From the NCBI RefSeq assembly GCF_022810305.1, contig NZ_JALGQH010000003.1:270472-334471 (forward strand): a DNA stretch of 64,000 nt. The letters are read 5' to 3'. Positions 9,173 through 18,169 of this stretch are shown piece by piece. The translations under genes were made by a program, and so were the position numbers. How positions within the stretch are numbered: position 1 is the first letter of the stretch; every line of letters starts with the position of its first letter. The DNA comes from Rhodococcus sp. ARC_M6 (GTDB taxonomy: Bacteria; Actinomycetota; Actinomycetes; Mycobacteriales; Mycobacteriaceae). The notes under the pieces were generated by a model. The model worked only from the letters and a program-made list of their open reading frames with translations, was not told where the DNA came from and made no database searches.

Positions 9173-9221
9173 GGGAATTGATTACGCCTCGGGCATGTTA
9201 CTTGAGTGAGTAACGCTCAAC
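9173..9221 (+). promoter_or_regulatory. Putative SigH-type promoter with HspR (HAIR) operator
   Basis: GGGAATT (9173-9179) and GTT (9197-9199) are 17 bp apart, matching the ECF sigma-H pattern GGAAT-N-GTT. Directly downstream is CTTGAGT-N7-GCTCAAC (9201-9221), a 12/14 match to the HspR-associated inverted repeat CTTGAGT-N7-ACTCAAG. The operator lies over the likely transcription start, so heat or thiol stress would relieve repression and add a stress promoter. Confidence 0.65.
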
Positions 9222-9242
9222 TTTCTGCAAGGAGGCTTCGGA

Positions 9243-11666
9243 ATGCCAGCATTCTTCGGGCCGGAGGGTCCCGGTCGTATCGATATTTCCCGGCTCATGA
9301 GCAGGGCCACCCAGCAACTCATGGCTGAAGCTGCACGCACAGCATCTGCTCGCGGTGATTCGGATCTCGATGCACTGCACGTTCTCCGCGTCATGGCGGA
9401 GCAGGACCCGGTCCGCACGCTCATGCAGCGCGCCGGGGCTGACCCGAAAGCCGTAGTCGACGCCGTCGATTTGCGGCTCCCACAAGGCCGTGAGCAGGTC
9501 GGATTCACCGCACCCGCGCTCAGTAGTGCCGTCAAAACTGCTTTACTCGAGGCGCATCAACTGGCCCGCGCCCTCGGATCGACGTACATCGATCCGGAAC
9601 ACCTCTTCATTGCACTCGCCGGCGATCTCGATCACGCGCCCGGTCGTCTGCTCGCTTCTGGCGGCGTTACGCCGGAGAAGCTGCAGAATGCCGTTCGTAA
9701 CCCGGATGTTCCTGCAGAAGCAGAGGAGTCCACTACGCCGATGCTCGACAAGTTCGGCGTGGACCTCACCGACCGCGCACGCAACGGTGGTGTCGATCCG
9801 GTGATCGGCCGCGCCGACGAGATCGAGCAGACTATCGAGATCCTCTCGCGTCGTACCAAGAACAACCCTGTTCTGGTAGGCGAGGCGGGTGTCGGTAAGA
9901 CTGCGATCGTCGAAGGCTTGGCTCAGCGCATTGTCGACGGTGAAGTGCCGGATTCCCTGGTAGGCAAGAGGATTGTTCAACTCGAGCTCTCCAACATGGT
10001 CTCGGGTACTCGCTACCGCGGTGATTTCGAAGAACGACTCACCAAGGTCATCGACGAGATCACGGCGCATAAAGACGAACTGATCGTCTTCATCGACGAG
10101 ATGCACACCATCGCCGGTGCCGGCGGCGGCGCCGAAGGTGCAATGGATGCCGGAAACATCCTCAAGCCCAAGCTCGCTCGCGGTGAACTGCACATTGTCG
10201 GTGCCACCACGCTCGACGAATACCGCAAGCACATCGAGAAGGATCCCGCACTCGAGCGACGCTTCCAGCCTGTTCAGGTGGGGGAGCCGTCGATCGAGGA
10301 TGCGATCGCGATCTTGAGTGGTTTGCGCAGTCGCTACGAGGATCACCACAAGGTGCACTACACCGACGAGGCGATCACCGCTGCGGTTGAACTGTCCGCT
10401 CGCTACATCGGTGATCGGTTCTTGCCGGACAAGGCAATTGACCTCATCGACCAGGCGGGCGCGCGATTGCGGTTGAAGACCGCGACCGTCGATACCGCAG
10501 CGCTGCAGCAGCGTCTCGAGCAGCTCGAAGCCGACAAGGAGAAAGCCGTCGCCGACGAGTTGTACGAGAAGGCCTCCACTTTGCGTGACGAGATCAACAT
10601 CGTGACGCAGCGCCTCGACAAGGCGGGAAGTGCGGCTCCGGCCGAAGAGACACCTGACGTGACTGCCGAGCAGATCGCCGAAGTTGTCGCCCGCGCAACG
10701 GGTATCCCGGCAAGCCAGATGACTCAGGCAGAGAAAGATCGCCTGCGCCGTCTGGAAGAGGAACTGCACGGTCGTGTCGTCGGACAGGACGATGCTGTTC
10801 GCGCGATTGCGCGGGCAGTGCGTCGTAGCCGCACCGGCATGAGTGACCCGAATCGTCCGGTGGGTAGTTTCTTGTTCCTGGGTCCGACTGGTGTCGGTAA
10901 GACAGAGCTCGCAAAAGCTTTGGCTGCCACACTCTTCGGCGACGAGAACAAGATGCTGCGGTTCGACATGAGTGAATTCGGCGAAAGGCACACGGTCAGC
11001 AGGTTGGTCGGTGCACCTCCCGGATACGTCGGATACGGCGAAGCCGGACAGCTCACGGAACAAGTGCGTCGTAACCCGTACTCGGTGATCCTGCTCGACG
11101 AGATCGAGAAGGCGCACCCGGACGTGTTCAACACCTTGCTTCAGGTGCTCGACGACGGCCGTCTGACCGACGGTCAGGGTCGCACGGTGGACTTCAAGAA
11201 TGCCGTAGTGATCATGACCAGTAACCTCGGCTCGGACATCATCTCGAGCAAGTCCGGTGGGCTCGGCTTCATTACCGGCGACGCTGAATCGGCTGAAAAG
11301 CCATTGCGTGATCGTGTGATGGCGCGGCTGCGTGAATCGATGCGGCCGGAGTTCCTGAATCGAATCGACGAGATCGTGATCTTCCGCAAGCTCGATACCG
11401 AGCAGTTGCACCGGATCGCGGACTTGCTGCTCGACGACAGCCGTAAGCGGTTGCAGTCCAAGGGTATCGAGATCGAGTTCACGGCTGACGCCGTGGATTG
11501 GATCGCCGAACATGGTCATCAGCCGGAGTTCGGAGCGCGTCCGTTGCGTCGTTCGATCCAGCGGGTAGTCGACGACAAGATCGCCGACATGCTGCTCGAC
11601 GATCTCCTCGAAGAAGGCGGCAGCATTACTGTCGGCGTCGACGAGGGTGAGTTGGTGTTCAGCTAG
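9243..11666 (+). CDS. ClpC-like AAA+ unfoldase ATPase
   Basis: Class I Clp/Hsp100 ATPase with two AAA+ modules. N-terminal Clp repeats span about residues 1-150; D1 has Walker [11 protein letters not shown] and Walker [11 protein letters not shown]2 has [10 protein letters not shown] and [12 protein letters not shown], with the box [15 protein letters not shown]. The middle domain is short and UVR-like ([14 protein letters not shown]), unlike the long coiled coil of ClpB, and the D2 segment contains GGLGF, which could be the ClpP-docking loop, so a ClpC-like protease partner fits best. It is 807 residues long with AAGGAGG 7 bases before the ATG. The upstream SigH/HspR-like sites suggest heat and redox induction, in addition to the housekeeping clpC expected elsewhere. 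Confidence 0.9.
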   Translation: MPAFFGPEGPGRIDISRLMSRATQQLMAEAARTASARGDSDLDALHVLRVMAEQDPVRTLMQRAGADPKAVVDAVDLRLPQGREQVGFTAPALSSAVKTALLEAHQLARALGSTYIDPEHLFIALAGDLDHAPGRLLASGGVTPEKLQNAVRNPDVPAEAEESTTPMLDKFGVDLTDRARNGGVDPVIGRADEIEQTIEILSRRTKNNPVLVGEAGVGKTAIVEGLAQRIVDGEVPDSLVGKRIVQLELSNMVSGTRYRGDFEERLTKVIDEITAHKDELIVFIDEMHTIAGAGGGAEGAMDAGNILKPKLARGELHIVGATTLDEYRKHIEKDPALERRFQPVQVGEPSIEDAIAILSGLRSRYEDHHKVHYTDEAITAAVELSARYIGDRFLPDKAIDLIDQAGARLRLKTATVDTAALQQRLEQLEADKEKAVADELYEKASTLRDEINIVTQRLDKAGSAAPAEETPDVTAEQIAEVVARATGIPASQMTQAEKDRLRRLEEELHGRVVGQDDAVRAIARAVRRSRTGMSDPNRPVGSFLFLGPTGVGKTELAKALAATLFGDENKMLRFDMSEFGERHTVSRLVGAPPGYVGYGEAGQLTEQVRRNPYSVILLDEIEKAHPDVFNTLLQVLDDGRLTDGQGRTVDFKNAVVIMTSNLGSDIISSKSGGLGFITGDAESAEKPLRDRVMARLRESMRPEFLNRIDEIVIFRKLDTEQLHRIADLLLDDSRKRLQSKGIEIEFTADAVDWIAEHGHQPEFGARPLRRSIQRVVDDKIADMLLDDLLEEGGSITVGVDEGELVFS

Positions 11667-11717
11667 GGGCTTCGCCCCTGTGCGCACTTTTGGTAGTTCA
11701 CGCTACCAAAAGTGCGC
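11667..11717. terminator. Bidirectional terminator, repeated-element copy 1
   Basis: Starts at the TAG stop of the Clp gene. A short GGGGC-TTCG-CCCC hairpin is followed by a perfect 15-bp stem (11682-11696 with 11703-11717, 6-base loop) ending in TTTTGGTAG/CTACCAAAA. It separates two convergent genes. A close relative in opposite orientation lies at 34531-34586. Confidence 0.75.
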
Positions 11718-11733
11718 GCAGTCGCGTCGCGAC

Positions 11734-12222
11734 TCAGGGGACCTGCGTGTACACCGGGTCCTCGAAGGATCGGCGTGATGTCACCCAGTTCTGCGGGAGC
11801 ACGTTCTCGACCAACTCTTCACGCGATTCGTCGAAAACCACGATGCGATCGGCAATTCGCCATTCCCCGTGTCGTCGCTCGAACCGGTCGACGTAACGAC
11901 ACTTGATCGTGGCAAGTGTCTGCGCGGTGTTCGTGCCCGAGCGTTCTTGACGCAGGTAACACAGGCAGTACGACTCCGCTTGCGCGACATCACCATTGAC
12001 GTCGATCAAGATGTTCGAAATGACATGCATCGACGAGTCGATCGTCTTGTGCCGGATCTTCATATCTTCGATCAGGCCGTCGACGGTTCCGATGTAGCCA
12101 CCGTGATTGTCGATCGCGTCGTCGAAGTAGCAGAGGGCGACGCTCTCGAAGTCCTTTCGATCGACCGCTCGGGCATACCGGTACAGAACTTCGGTGATCG
12201 CTTGCTTGTCGGCGAAGGTCAC
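11734..12222 (-). CDS. SnoaL-like (NTF2-fold) protein 1
   Basis: A 162-residue protein of the SnoaL/NTF2-like alpha+beta fold: FADKQAITEVLYRYARAVDRKDFESV at the N-terminus, a central H-containing strand, and RFERRHGEWRIADRIVVFDESRE near the end. Members act as small isomerases, dehydratases, cyclases or hydroxylase accessory subunits on hydrophobic ring compounds. The GTG start at 12222 is preceded by AGGAG. It is the last gene of the minus-strand cluster that includes a transporter, flavoprotein and two SDRs, so a catabolic role on the same unknown substrate is inferred. Confidence 0.8.
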   Translation of the reverse strand: MTFADKQAITEVLYRYARAVDRKDFESVALCYFDDAIDNHGGYIGTVDGLIEDMKIRHKTIDSSMHVISNILIDVNGDVAQAESYCLCYLRQERSGTNTAQTLATIKCRYVDRFERRHGEWRIADRIVVFDESREELVENVLPQNWVTSRRSFEDPVYTQVP

Positions 12223-12253
12223 AGTGAAATCTCCTGTCCTGGAATCGGTGTGA

Positions 12254-13585
12254 TCAGTCGACCTGCAGAGCGATGCCCTTGGTTTCCTTGATGAAGAACA
12301 CGGTGACGAAGGTGATCACGGCGCAGAATACGAAGTAACCAGCCGGGGCGAGCGAATTCCCGGTCAGGCTGATGAGGTACGTCGCGATGAAAGGTGCAGT
12401 GCCGCCGAGGAACATGTTGGTGACATTGTTGCCGAGTGCCAGACCGCTGTATCGCACAGAGGCTTTCAGCATTTCCACGTACGTCACGTACGAGGCACCG
12501 TTCACGACCGAGACACAGATGAACAGAACTGACTGCCCGACGACGGCCTGCCAGACGCTTCCGCCGGCCATCATCATGAACATCGGGACTCCGAGCAGTA
12601 CTGCTGCGGCGCTACCGGCGAACAACACCGGACGTCGTCCGTACTTGTCGGCCAGGTATCCGGAGGTGGGCAGCGTAATGACGCCGAGTACCAGTGCGAG
12701 AGAAGTCGAAAGGAATGCGACTCGCGAGGAGTGACCGCCGGTGGTCTGGAGGTAAGTAGCCGCGTAGACGGATGCGATGTAGTAGCCGCCGGTGATGAGT
12801 GCGCCGAGCAGAATGATCTTGACGACGCTGCCGCCGGAGGTGCTGAGCAGTTCCCTGATGGGGAGCTTCTTCGTCTCGCCCTTGTCCTGGAGCTCTGTGA
12901 ACTGCGGGGTGTCTTCCATCTGGCTACGGATCCAGATACCGATGCCACCGATCAGGAGGCTGAGCAGGAACGGAATGCGCCAGGCCCATTCCAGGATCTG
13001 CTCGTGGGTGAAGGCCGAGGTCAGGCCCAACGCCATCAGTGATGCTGCCAACGAACCCAGGTAGGTTCCGGTATTGACCATCGAGGTCTGCGTGGCACGC
13101 CAGCGGGCCGGTGCAGATTCGGATACGAAAGCGTTGGCGCCACCGAGTTCGCCACCCGCGGCAAAGCCCTGGAGGCAGCGAGCGAGCACCAAAATCGAAG
13201 TCGCCCAGACGCCCAACGTGGCGTAGGTCGGCAGTAGACCCATGCCTGCGGTGGCCAGCACCATCAGCAGAATGGTCCACGACAAGGCGTTCTTTCGCCC
13301 GTACTTGTCACCGATGTGGCCGAAGAAGATGCCACCGGGAACACGTAGGAAGAATGCGACGGCAAATGCCGCGAACGTGCCGAGGAGCGCAGCGTTCGGG
13401 TCGTGCGACACGAAGAACAGTGCCGCAATGGTCGTCGCCATGTATCCGTAGATGCCGAAGTCGTAGTATTCGACGACGGTACCGACCACAGCCGCGCGGA
13501 TGACCTTTGTGGTCGACTGACCCTGAGGTGTCACTTCGCTGATCTCGCTGTCCTCGGCTCGCGCCATGGTCTCATTCTCTAACAT
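12254..13585 (-). CDS. MFS transporter, metabolite:H+ symporter type
   Basis: Twelve-helix inner-membrane permease of the MHS branch of the major facilitator superfamily (ShiA/ProP-like). Markers are GTVVEYYDFGIYGYMA in helix 1, the loop motif FFGHIGDKYGRKNAL, the helix-4 ARCLQGFAAGGELGGA, and ADKYGRRPVLF in the second half. Such transporters import organic acids or zwitterions with protons. It is flanked by catabolic enzymes on the same strand, so it probably imports the substrate of this cluster. ATG 13585 is chosen because AGGGACC lies a few bases upstream; ATG 13567 is also possible. Confidence 0.88.
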   Translation of the reverse strand: MLENETMARAEDSEISEVTPQGQSTTKVIRAAVVGTVVEYYDFGIYGYMATTIAALFFVSHDPNAALLGTFAAFAVAFFLRVPGGIFFGHIGDKYGRKNALSWTILLMVLATAGMGLLPTYATLGVWATSILVLARCLQGFAAGGELGGANAFVSESAPARWRATQTSMVNTGTYLGSLAASLMALGLTSAFTHEQILEWAWRIPFLLSLLIGGIGIWIRSQMEDTPQFTELQDKGETKKLPIRELLSTSGGSVVKIILLGALITGGYYIASVYAATYLQTTGGHSSRVAFLSTSLALVLGVITLPTSGYLADKYGRRPVLFAGSAAAVLLGVPMFMMMAGGSVWQAVVGQSVLFICVSVVNGASYVTYVEMLKASVRYSGLALGNNVTNMFLGGTAPFIATYLISLTGNSLAPAGYFVFCAVITFVTVFFIKETKGIALQVD

Positions 13586-13630
13586 TTTGGTCCCTACTGA
13601 CTTGGTTCGGTGCTGCGCAGACGATGGACG

Positions 13631-15088
13631 TCAGGCGTGAGCAAAGGAATGGACGGCTGCGTCGGAAACGCTGGTCCGGGTGAATTTCGCCGCGTTACGT
13701 CCTGCGATGCGGCCCATGGTCAGAGCGTTGGCAACGGCGTTGCCCCCGCCTACATATCGCAATCCGAGGATTCCGGCGCCGGCCTCACCGGCTGCATAGA
13801 GACCCTCGACCGGGTTTCCCTCGCGGCCGAGTACGGCCGCATTGGAGTCAATTTCCATACCGGCGTGGGTGCAGACCAGCTCTGCGGGAAGGATTCTCGC
13901 CGCGTAAAACGGTGCTGCCACGATGCTGTCGGGATTGCCGACCGCGCCCTTGTTGCGCAGCGTCCGATGACGAAGGTAGTCGTCGTCACGGCCGTTCGGT
14001 AGTTGTTCGTTCCACTTGTTCACCGTCGCTTGAAGGGTTGCGACGGGGACGTCGATGAGTGCTGCGAGTTTTTCGATGGTGTCGGCGCGATGAGTGTTGC
14101 CGGCGGCAACTTCCTCCTCGACGCGCTCCGGGTTCCAATCCGCGTATCCGGGAGCAAGACTGACGCGAGCATTCTCGTCGAAGATCATCCAGCCGTAACC
14201 GCCCTGTTGATCGATGATTCCGGTGGAGATCGCATACGATGCGTCCTCGTCCATGAACCGGCGACCGTTCCGGTTGACGTAGATGCGCGACTTCGGCGGG
14301 AAACCGGACTGCCAGTGATGGAACCGCTGAAAATACACGGTGGGCATGATCAGGCCCCAGCCGTCACCGATGATGGGCATATCCAGCTCATGTGCGAACC
14401 GAATGTGGTCTCCGCGACTGCCTTCGGCTGCAACGACGAACAAATCGTCGCCCGCCTTGTTGGCGACGGGGAAGTACTGATCGACAAGTTCCGGGTTCTG
14501 CGCGAATCCGCCGGTGGCAACCACGACGGCTCCGGCGCGGACTTCGATGTCGTCGGCAACAACACCGACAACCCGACCGTCTTCCTCGATCAGCTTCTGT
14601 ACCCGCGTGCCGAGGATGGCTTCGATACCGTGCTTACGGCGCGCCCGGTCCAGTGTCTGAACGAGGCCGTAGCCCTGATCTTTCGGGACGTGGCCGCGCC
14701 AGACATCTTCGACGCCGGCCTGCGCAAGCCCAGGTTGGTGCGCATTGCCGGAGATCGACGTGGGGATCTCGACGCCCAGCTCGATGAGCCATTCCAGTGT
14801 CGGACCGGCATTTTCGCAGAAGGCGCGGATCAGTCCAGGTGCGAGTAGCCATTGGTTGAGGTCCATGTAGTGCTGGAAAAACTTCTCCGCGGAGTCCTCG
14901 ATGCCGAGGCCGGCCTGCACGCTGGTGCCTGCTGCGGTGAAGATTCCGGCAGAAAGTTGGGTGGAGCCGCCGAGTTCGGTTTCGGACTCGAACAGCAGCA
15001 CCGACGCGCCTTCTTCGGCAGCCGATACGGCAGCCGCCAGTCCGGCGCCACCGCCGCCGATGACGATGACGTCCCAGTCGTCACTCAT
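13631..15088 (-). CDS. FAD-dependent oxidoreductase (fumarate reductase / ketosteroid dehydrogenase-like)
   Basis: Flavoprotein of the FAD_binding_2 family. The N-terminal dinucleotide fold is DVIVIGGGGAGLAAAVSAAEEG, followed by GGSTQLSAGIF; the C-terminal FAD signature GLYAAGEAGAGILGLRYVGGGNAVANALTMGRIAG is intact. Family members dehydrogenate or reduce alpha,beta positions of ketones or dicarboxylates. The pattern HAGMEIDSNAAVL resembles the substrate-cap junction of fumarate reductases. It overlaps the upstream SDR by ATGA, so it is co-translated. A role in ring desaturation of an alicyclic ketone is inferred; the substrate is unknown. Confidence 0.85.
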   Translation of the reverse strand: MSDDWDVIVIGGGGAGLAAAVSAAEEGASVLLFESETELGGSTQLSAGIFTAAGTSVQAGLGIEDSAEKFFQHYMDLNQWLLAPGLIRAFCENAGPTLEWLIELGVEIPTSISGNAHQPGLAQAGVEDVWRGHVPKDQGYGLVQTLDRARRKHGIEAILGTRVQKLIEEDGRVVGVVADDIEVRAGAVVVATGGFAQNPELVDQYFPVANKAGDDLFVVAAEGSRGDHIRFAHELDMPIIGDGWGLIMPTVYFQRFHHWQSGFPPKSRIYVNRNGRRFMDEDASYAISTGIIDQQGGYGWMIFDENARVSLAPGYADWNPERVEEEVAAGNTHRADTIEKLAALIDVPVATLQATVNKWNEQLPNGRDDDYLRHRTLRNKGAVGNPDSIVAAPFYAARILPAELVCTHAGMEIDSNAAVLGREGNPVEGLYAAGEAGAGILGLRYVGGGNAVANALTMGRIAGRNAAKFTRTSVSDAAVHSFAHA

Positions 15089-15867
15089 GAAAGTTCTCCA
15101 GTCTCCGCAATGACGCGGTGGTACAAGCCATTCGAGACCAGTCCGCCGTCCACTGTCATTTCCGTTCCGGTGGTGTACGTCGACTTGTCCGACAGCAGAA
15201 AGAGCACGGCTTCGGTGATTTCATTCAGAGTTCCCATGCGCGCGAGGGGAACTGACTTCAGAGACGCGTCGATAAAATCGCTCGTGGTACCGAGCAGGGC
15301 AGTTCCGACCATTCCCGGATGCACCGAGTTGACGCGGATGCCCCACTGGGCGAAGTTGCCGGCAGCCGACTTCGATAGGCCGGTGAGGCCCCACTTGCTC
15401 GAGGAGTACGCGGGTGAGAAGTAACCGATCTGGCCGGCGATGGACGAGATGTTGACGATGGATCCGCCACCACTCTCACGCATCAACGGCGCCACAGCCT
15501 TCATGCCGTAGAACGGCCCGAACAGATTGATCTTCATGGTCAGTTCCCAGATATCGTCCGGGGTGTCCATGAATTCGAGTCGACGCGAGATACCGGCATT
15601 GTTGACCAAGCCGCCGAGTTCGCCATGGGCGGTGCGGATGTCGTCGACCAGAAACGTCCAGGCTGCGGCATCGCTGACGTCGAGGGTGTGTCCCGAAGCC
15701 GATCCGCCGGCGGCAGTGATCTCGTCGATCAGTTCCGATGAATCGGCAACGTCTGCAACACAGACGTGCGACCCACGCGCTGCGAGGGTACGCGCATGAT
15801 GCGCACCCATACCGGCAGCGCCGCCGGTGACGAGAACAACTCCGGGGTAGGACGTTTGATCAGACAT
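15085..15867 (-). CDS. Short-chain dehydrogenase/reductase A
   Basis: Classical SDR of 260 residues: cofactor motif TGGAAGMG near residue 15, an acidic residue after beta-2 (VADVADSS) favouring NAD+, NNAG, and active-site S/Y/K with YSSSK. The longer open frame starting at 15999 overlaps the upstream SDR; the ATG at 15867 gives the normal length and overlaps that gene's stop by 8 bp. It probably oxidises a secondary alcohol in the pathway shared with the neighbouring flavoprotein and second SDR. Confidence 0.88.
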   Translation of the reverse strand: MSDQTSYPGVVLVTGGAAGMGAHHARTLAARGSHVCVADVADSSELIDEITAAGGSASGHTLDVSDAAAWTFLVDDIRTAHGELGGLVNNAGISRRLEFMDTPDDIWELTMKINLFGPFYGMKAVAPLMRESGGGSIVNISSIAGQIGYFSPAYSSSKWGLTGLSKSAAGNFAQWGIRVNSVHPGMVGTALLGTTSDFIDASLKSVPLARMGTLNEITEAVLFLLSDKSTYTTGTEMTVDGGLVSNGLYHRVIAETGELS

Positions 15868-16696
15868 GCCGTGAACCGCCGTCGACTGCGATGCTGTGCC
15901 CGGTGACGTAACGCGAACTGTCCGAGAGCAGGAACAGCAGCGGGCCGAAGACCTCCTCGGGTGAGCCCAGGCGGTGCAGTGGCACTGCGTCGAGAGCATT
16001 GGCGAGTGCGATCGGGTCTTCCTGCACCCACTTCGTCATGGCGGTGTCGATGTAGCCGGGAGCGATGGAGTTGACACGAATTCCCTTGTCGCCGAACTCT
16101 ACTGCCAGCGATTCGGTGAGGTGAGCGACAGCAGCCTTCGAAGTGCAGTACGCACCGCGACCCTTGCGCACGCGTAGAGCGGACACGGAAGACATGTTCA
16201 CGATGGCGCCGCCGGGCTTGATGTGGCGGGCCGCAGCCTGAGCGCCGTACAGCACGCCTTCGACGTTGACGCTCAGTGTCGCGCCGATTTGTTCGGGAGT
16301 GATCTCCTCGGCGAGTGCAAACGGGAAGATGCCTGCATTGTTGATCCAGAAGTCCACCTGGCCGAATTCCTTCAAGGCAAGCTGGGCGAGCAATTCGTGC
16401 TCGTCGGGCTTGGTGACGTCGATGCGGGCACCGATTACACGGCCGGGCTTGTCTGCCAAGGACGTCGAGGCCAGTGCCGCATTGATGGATTCAGCGGTCG
16501 CAAGCATCTGCTCTTCATTGATATCGGCGCCGACCACATTGATGCCGCGCGTCGCCAAGCCTTCGGCGAACGTCGCACCCATACCTTGCGCCGCACCGGT
16601 CACGACGGCGACCTTGCCGGCCAACTCCGGGTACAGCGCCAACAGTTGGGTGGCGACGGTACGGCCGGGATTGGACTGGTCAGCAACTGCGGTCAT
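15860..16696 (-). CDS. Short-chain dehydrogenase/reductase B
   Basis: Classical SDR of 278 residues with a 25-residue N-terminal extension before the fold. Motifs: TGAAQGMG, ADINEE after beta-2 (NAD+ preference), INNAG, YCTSK and the C-terminal VTGHSIAVDGGSRHV. It starts the core of the minus-strand cluster after the SnoaL-like protein 2 gene and overlaps SDR A. Two different SDRs in one operon suggest two alcohol/ketone steps or two stereoisomers of one alcohol; this is inference. Confidence 0.88.
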   Translation of the reverse strand: MTAVADQSNPGRTVATQLLALYPELAGKVAVVTGAAQGMGATFAEGLATRGINVVGADINEEQMLATAESINAALASTSLADKPGRVIGARIDVTKPDEHELLAQLALKEFGQVDFWINNAGIFPFALAEEITPEQIGATLSVNVEGVLYGAQAAARHIKPGGAIVNMSSVSALRVRKGRGAYCTSKAAVAHLTESLAVEFGDKGIRVNSIAPGYIDTAMTKWVQEDPIALANALDAVPLHRLGSPEEVFGPLLFLLSDSSRYVTGHSIAVDGGSRHV

Positions 16697-16743
16697 GATT
16701 GTTTCTCCTACTGAAAATGGTCAGGTACAAAAGTTTGGGTTGC

Positions 16744-17193
16744 TCAGGCGGGGGTCGAAAAGCGGGGCGTGTCGTCGCGGGAGACGACGCGCCGGTCAAT
16801 TCGCCACTCTTCGTTCACCCGGACGACCCGGTCGGTGATCGTCGTCATCCGCACCAATCGCGATTCGCCGCCGATGACGGTTGCCACGATCTGCAAGTAG
16901 CCCCGAACGGTGACGACGCCGGGTTCGTGCGACTCGATCGCCAGGTTGGTCAACACGTGCCGGTGAACTTCACCCACTGCTGATGCTCCTGCGAAGAAGC
17001 GGGCGGCAAAGGCTGTCAGCTCAGTGAATCCGACGACCGGTTCGGGATAGCTGGGTGAATGGAACTTGCCGTCGATTGTGAAAGTCTTTGCCCAGGAATC
17101 GGACTGACCGGTATCGATGAGGTGGCTCTGCATTCCGTAGAGCTGGTGAATCGAGGTTACGACCTCTGGTGCCAAGGAGTAGGGATCACTCAT
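16744..17193 (-). CDS. SnoaL-like (NTF2-fold) protein 2
   Basis: A 149-residue SnoaL-like protein: VVTSIHQLYGMQSHLIDTGQ, then FTIDGKFHSP, VGEVHRHVLTNLAIE and NEEWRIDRRVV typical of NTF2-fold proteins with a central His. The upstream ATG at 17193 (MSDPYSLAPE) is preferred to the longer frame that would run through the promoter region. It is the first gene of the minus-strand operon, divergent from the IclR regulator, so its promoter probably contains the IclR operator. Likely isomerase, hydratase or lyase on the pathway substrate; not proven. Confidence 0.8.
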   Translation of the reverse strand: MSDPYSLAPEVVTSIHQLYGMQSHLIDTGQSDSWAKTFTIDGKFHSPSYPEPVVGFTELTAFAARFFAGASAVGEVHRHVLTNLAIESHEPGVVTVRGYLQIVATVIGGESRLVRMTTITDRVVRVNEEWRIDRRVVSRDDTPRFSTPA

Positions 17194-17259
17194 CAGAAAA
17201 ACTTCTTTCCGGACACGATTCGCTGCATTTGTCGAAACATGTGCAACTCGTTCGTTTGT

Positions 17260-17286
17260 GTGCGATAATCGCACGTGGTGTGCGAT
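17260..17286. promoter_or_regulatory. Probable IclR operator between divergent genes
   Basis: A perfect 15-bp palindrome GTGCGAT-A-ATCGCAC (17260-17274) is followed by another half-site GTGCGAT (17280-17286), offset by 20 bp, or two helical turns. It lies in the divergent region between the SnoaL-like gene and the IclR-type regulator, the expected place for autoregulation and pathway control. Confidence 0.65.
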
Positions 17287-17336
17287 ATAAACAAAGCGTA
17301 GGTGGCATACCTCACATACGTCAAGAAGGGGACTCC

Positions 17337-18059
17337 ATGTCGGAACTCAACGAGGAGCATCGGCCGCGCAAAAGCGCAGTTCAGGTGGACTCGAGCATGT
17401 CGAAAACGCTGCATCACGGACTTGCGGTTCTGGAGCTCTTGACGTCGTATCCGCATGGTCTCTCGGTCACTGACATCGCGGACGGTATCGGTGTTCACCG
17501 CACCGTGGCGCACAGGCTGATTCGCACGCTCGAGGCTCATCACCTGTGCCGCAAGGATTCCTTCAAGCGCGTCACGCTGGGGGCCGGGCTGGTCACGCTG
17601 GCGGAACCTGTCGAGCAGGATCTGCGGACCTTGGCCCGCCCCATCCTTGAAGCTCTCGCCGACGCCACCGAGGCCACCGCTCACCTCGTGGTCCGTGAGA
17701 GCGAGGGGGAGGTGCGTGCACTGATGGTTGTCGAACCACGCAGCGCCAAAGTCCATGTGGCGTTCCACCCCGGCCAGGTCGACCCGATCAATCGGGGGTC
17801 AGCAGGCCTCTCGATCCTTGCTTCGCTGCCACCCGTCGACGGGGAGCGTCAAGAGATCATCGCGGCGCGTGCTCGCGGCTACGCGATGACCGACGGAGAG
17901 CTCATTCCCTCCGTGCTAGGCATTTCGGCCGTCATTCCCGGGCGGCGCGGAGATGCTCTCGCCAGCCTCGGAATCTCGGTATTCGACACGGATGACCGCG
18001 CTGCCCTAGGTGCCCAGGTCGTCGCGGCGGCACGCAACCTCGGCAGCATGTTGCACTGA
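17337..18059 (+). CDS. IclR-family transcriptional regulator
   Basis: A 240-residue regulator: N-terminal winged HTH (ALVELL-like hydrophobic core LAVLELLTSYPHGLSVTDIADGIGVHRTVAHRLIRTLEA) and a C-terminal IclR effector domain with HLVVRESEGEVRALMVVEP and the small-molecule pocket region. The start at ATG 17337 has AAGGGG upstream; the longer frame beginning in the promoter is rejected. It faces the unknown catabolic cluster, which it probably controls in response to a pathway intermediate. Confidence 0.88.
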   Translation: MSELNEEHRPRKSAVQVDSSMSKTLHHGLAVLELLTSYPHGLSVTDIADGIGVHRTVAHRLIRTLEAHHLCRKDSFKRVTLGAGLVTLAEPVEQDLRTLARPILEALADATEATAHLVVRESEGEVRALMVVEPRSAKVHVAFHPGQVDPINRGSAGLSILASLPPVDGERQEIIAARARGYAMTDGELIPSVLGISAVIPGRRGDALASLGISVFDTDDRAALGAQVVAAARNLGSMLH

Positions 18060-18101
18060 CATCGTTGTATGTCAATGATTTTCGGCTCTTCCGGCTCTGG
18101 G

Positions 18102-18150
18102 TACGACAATACGGACCAACGCCCTCATCGCGTTGATCCGTGTTGTCGTG
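18102..18150. terminator. Bidirectional terminator between convergent genes
   Basis: A 21-bp imperfect inverted repeat (18102-18122 with 18130-18150, three mismatches that form G-U pairs on one strand) with a 7-base loop, between the IclR-type gene and fahA, which end toward each other. Confidence 0.65.
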
Positions 18151-18169
18151 CGTAGGCCTCTCGGGCGTC

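Noticed and set aside
9543..11687. A long 714-codon open frame on the minus strand
   Set aside because: It lies wholly over the ClpC-like gene and shows no family motifs; high-GC antisense frames without stops are common.
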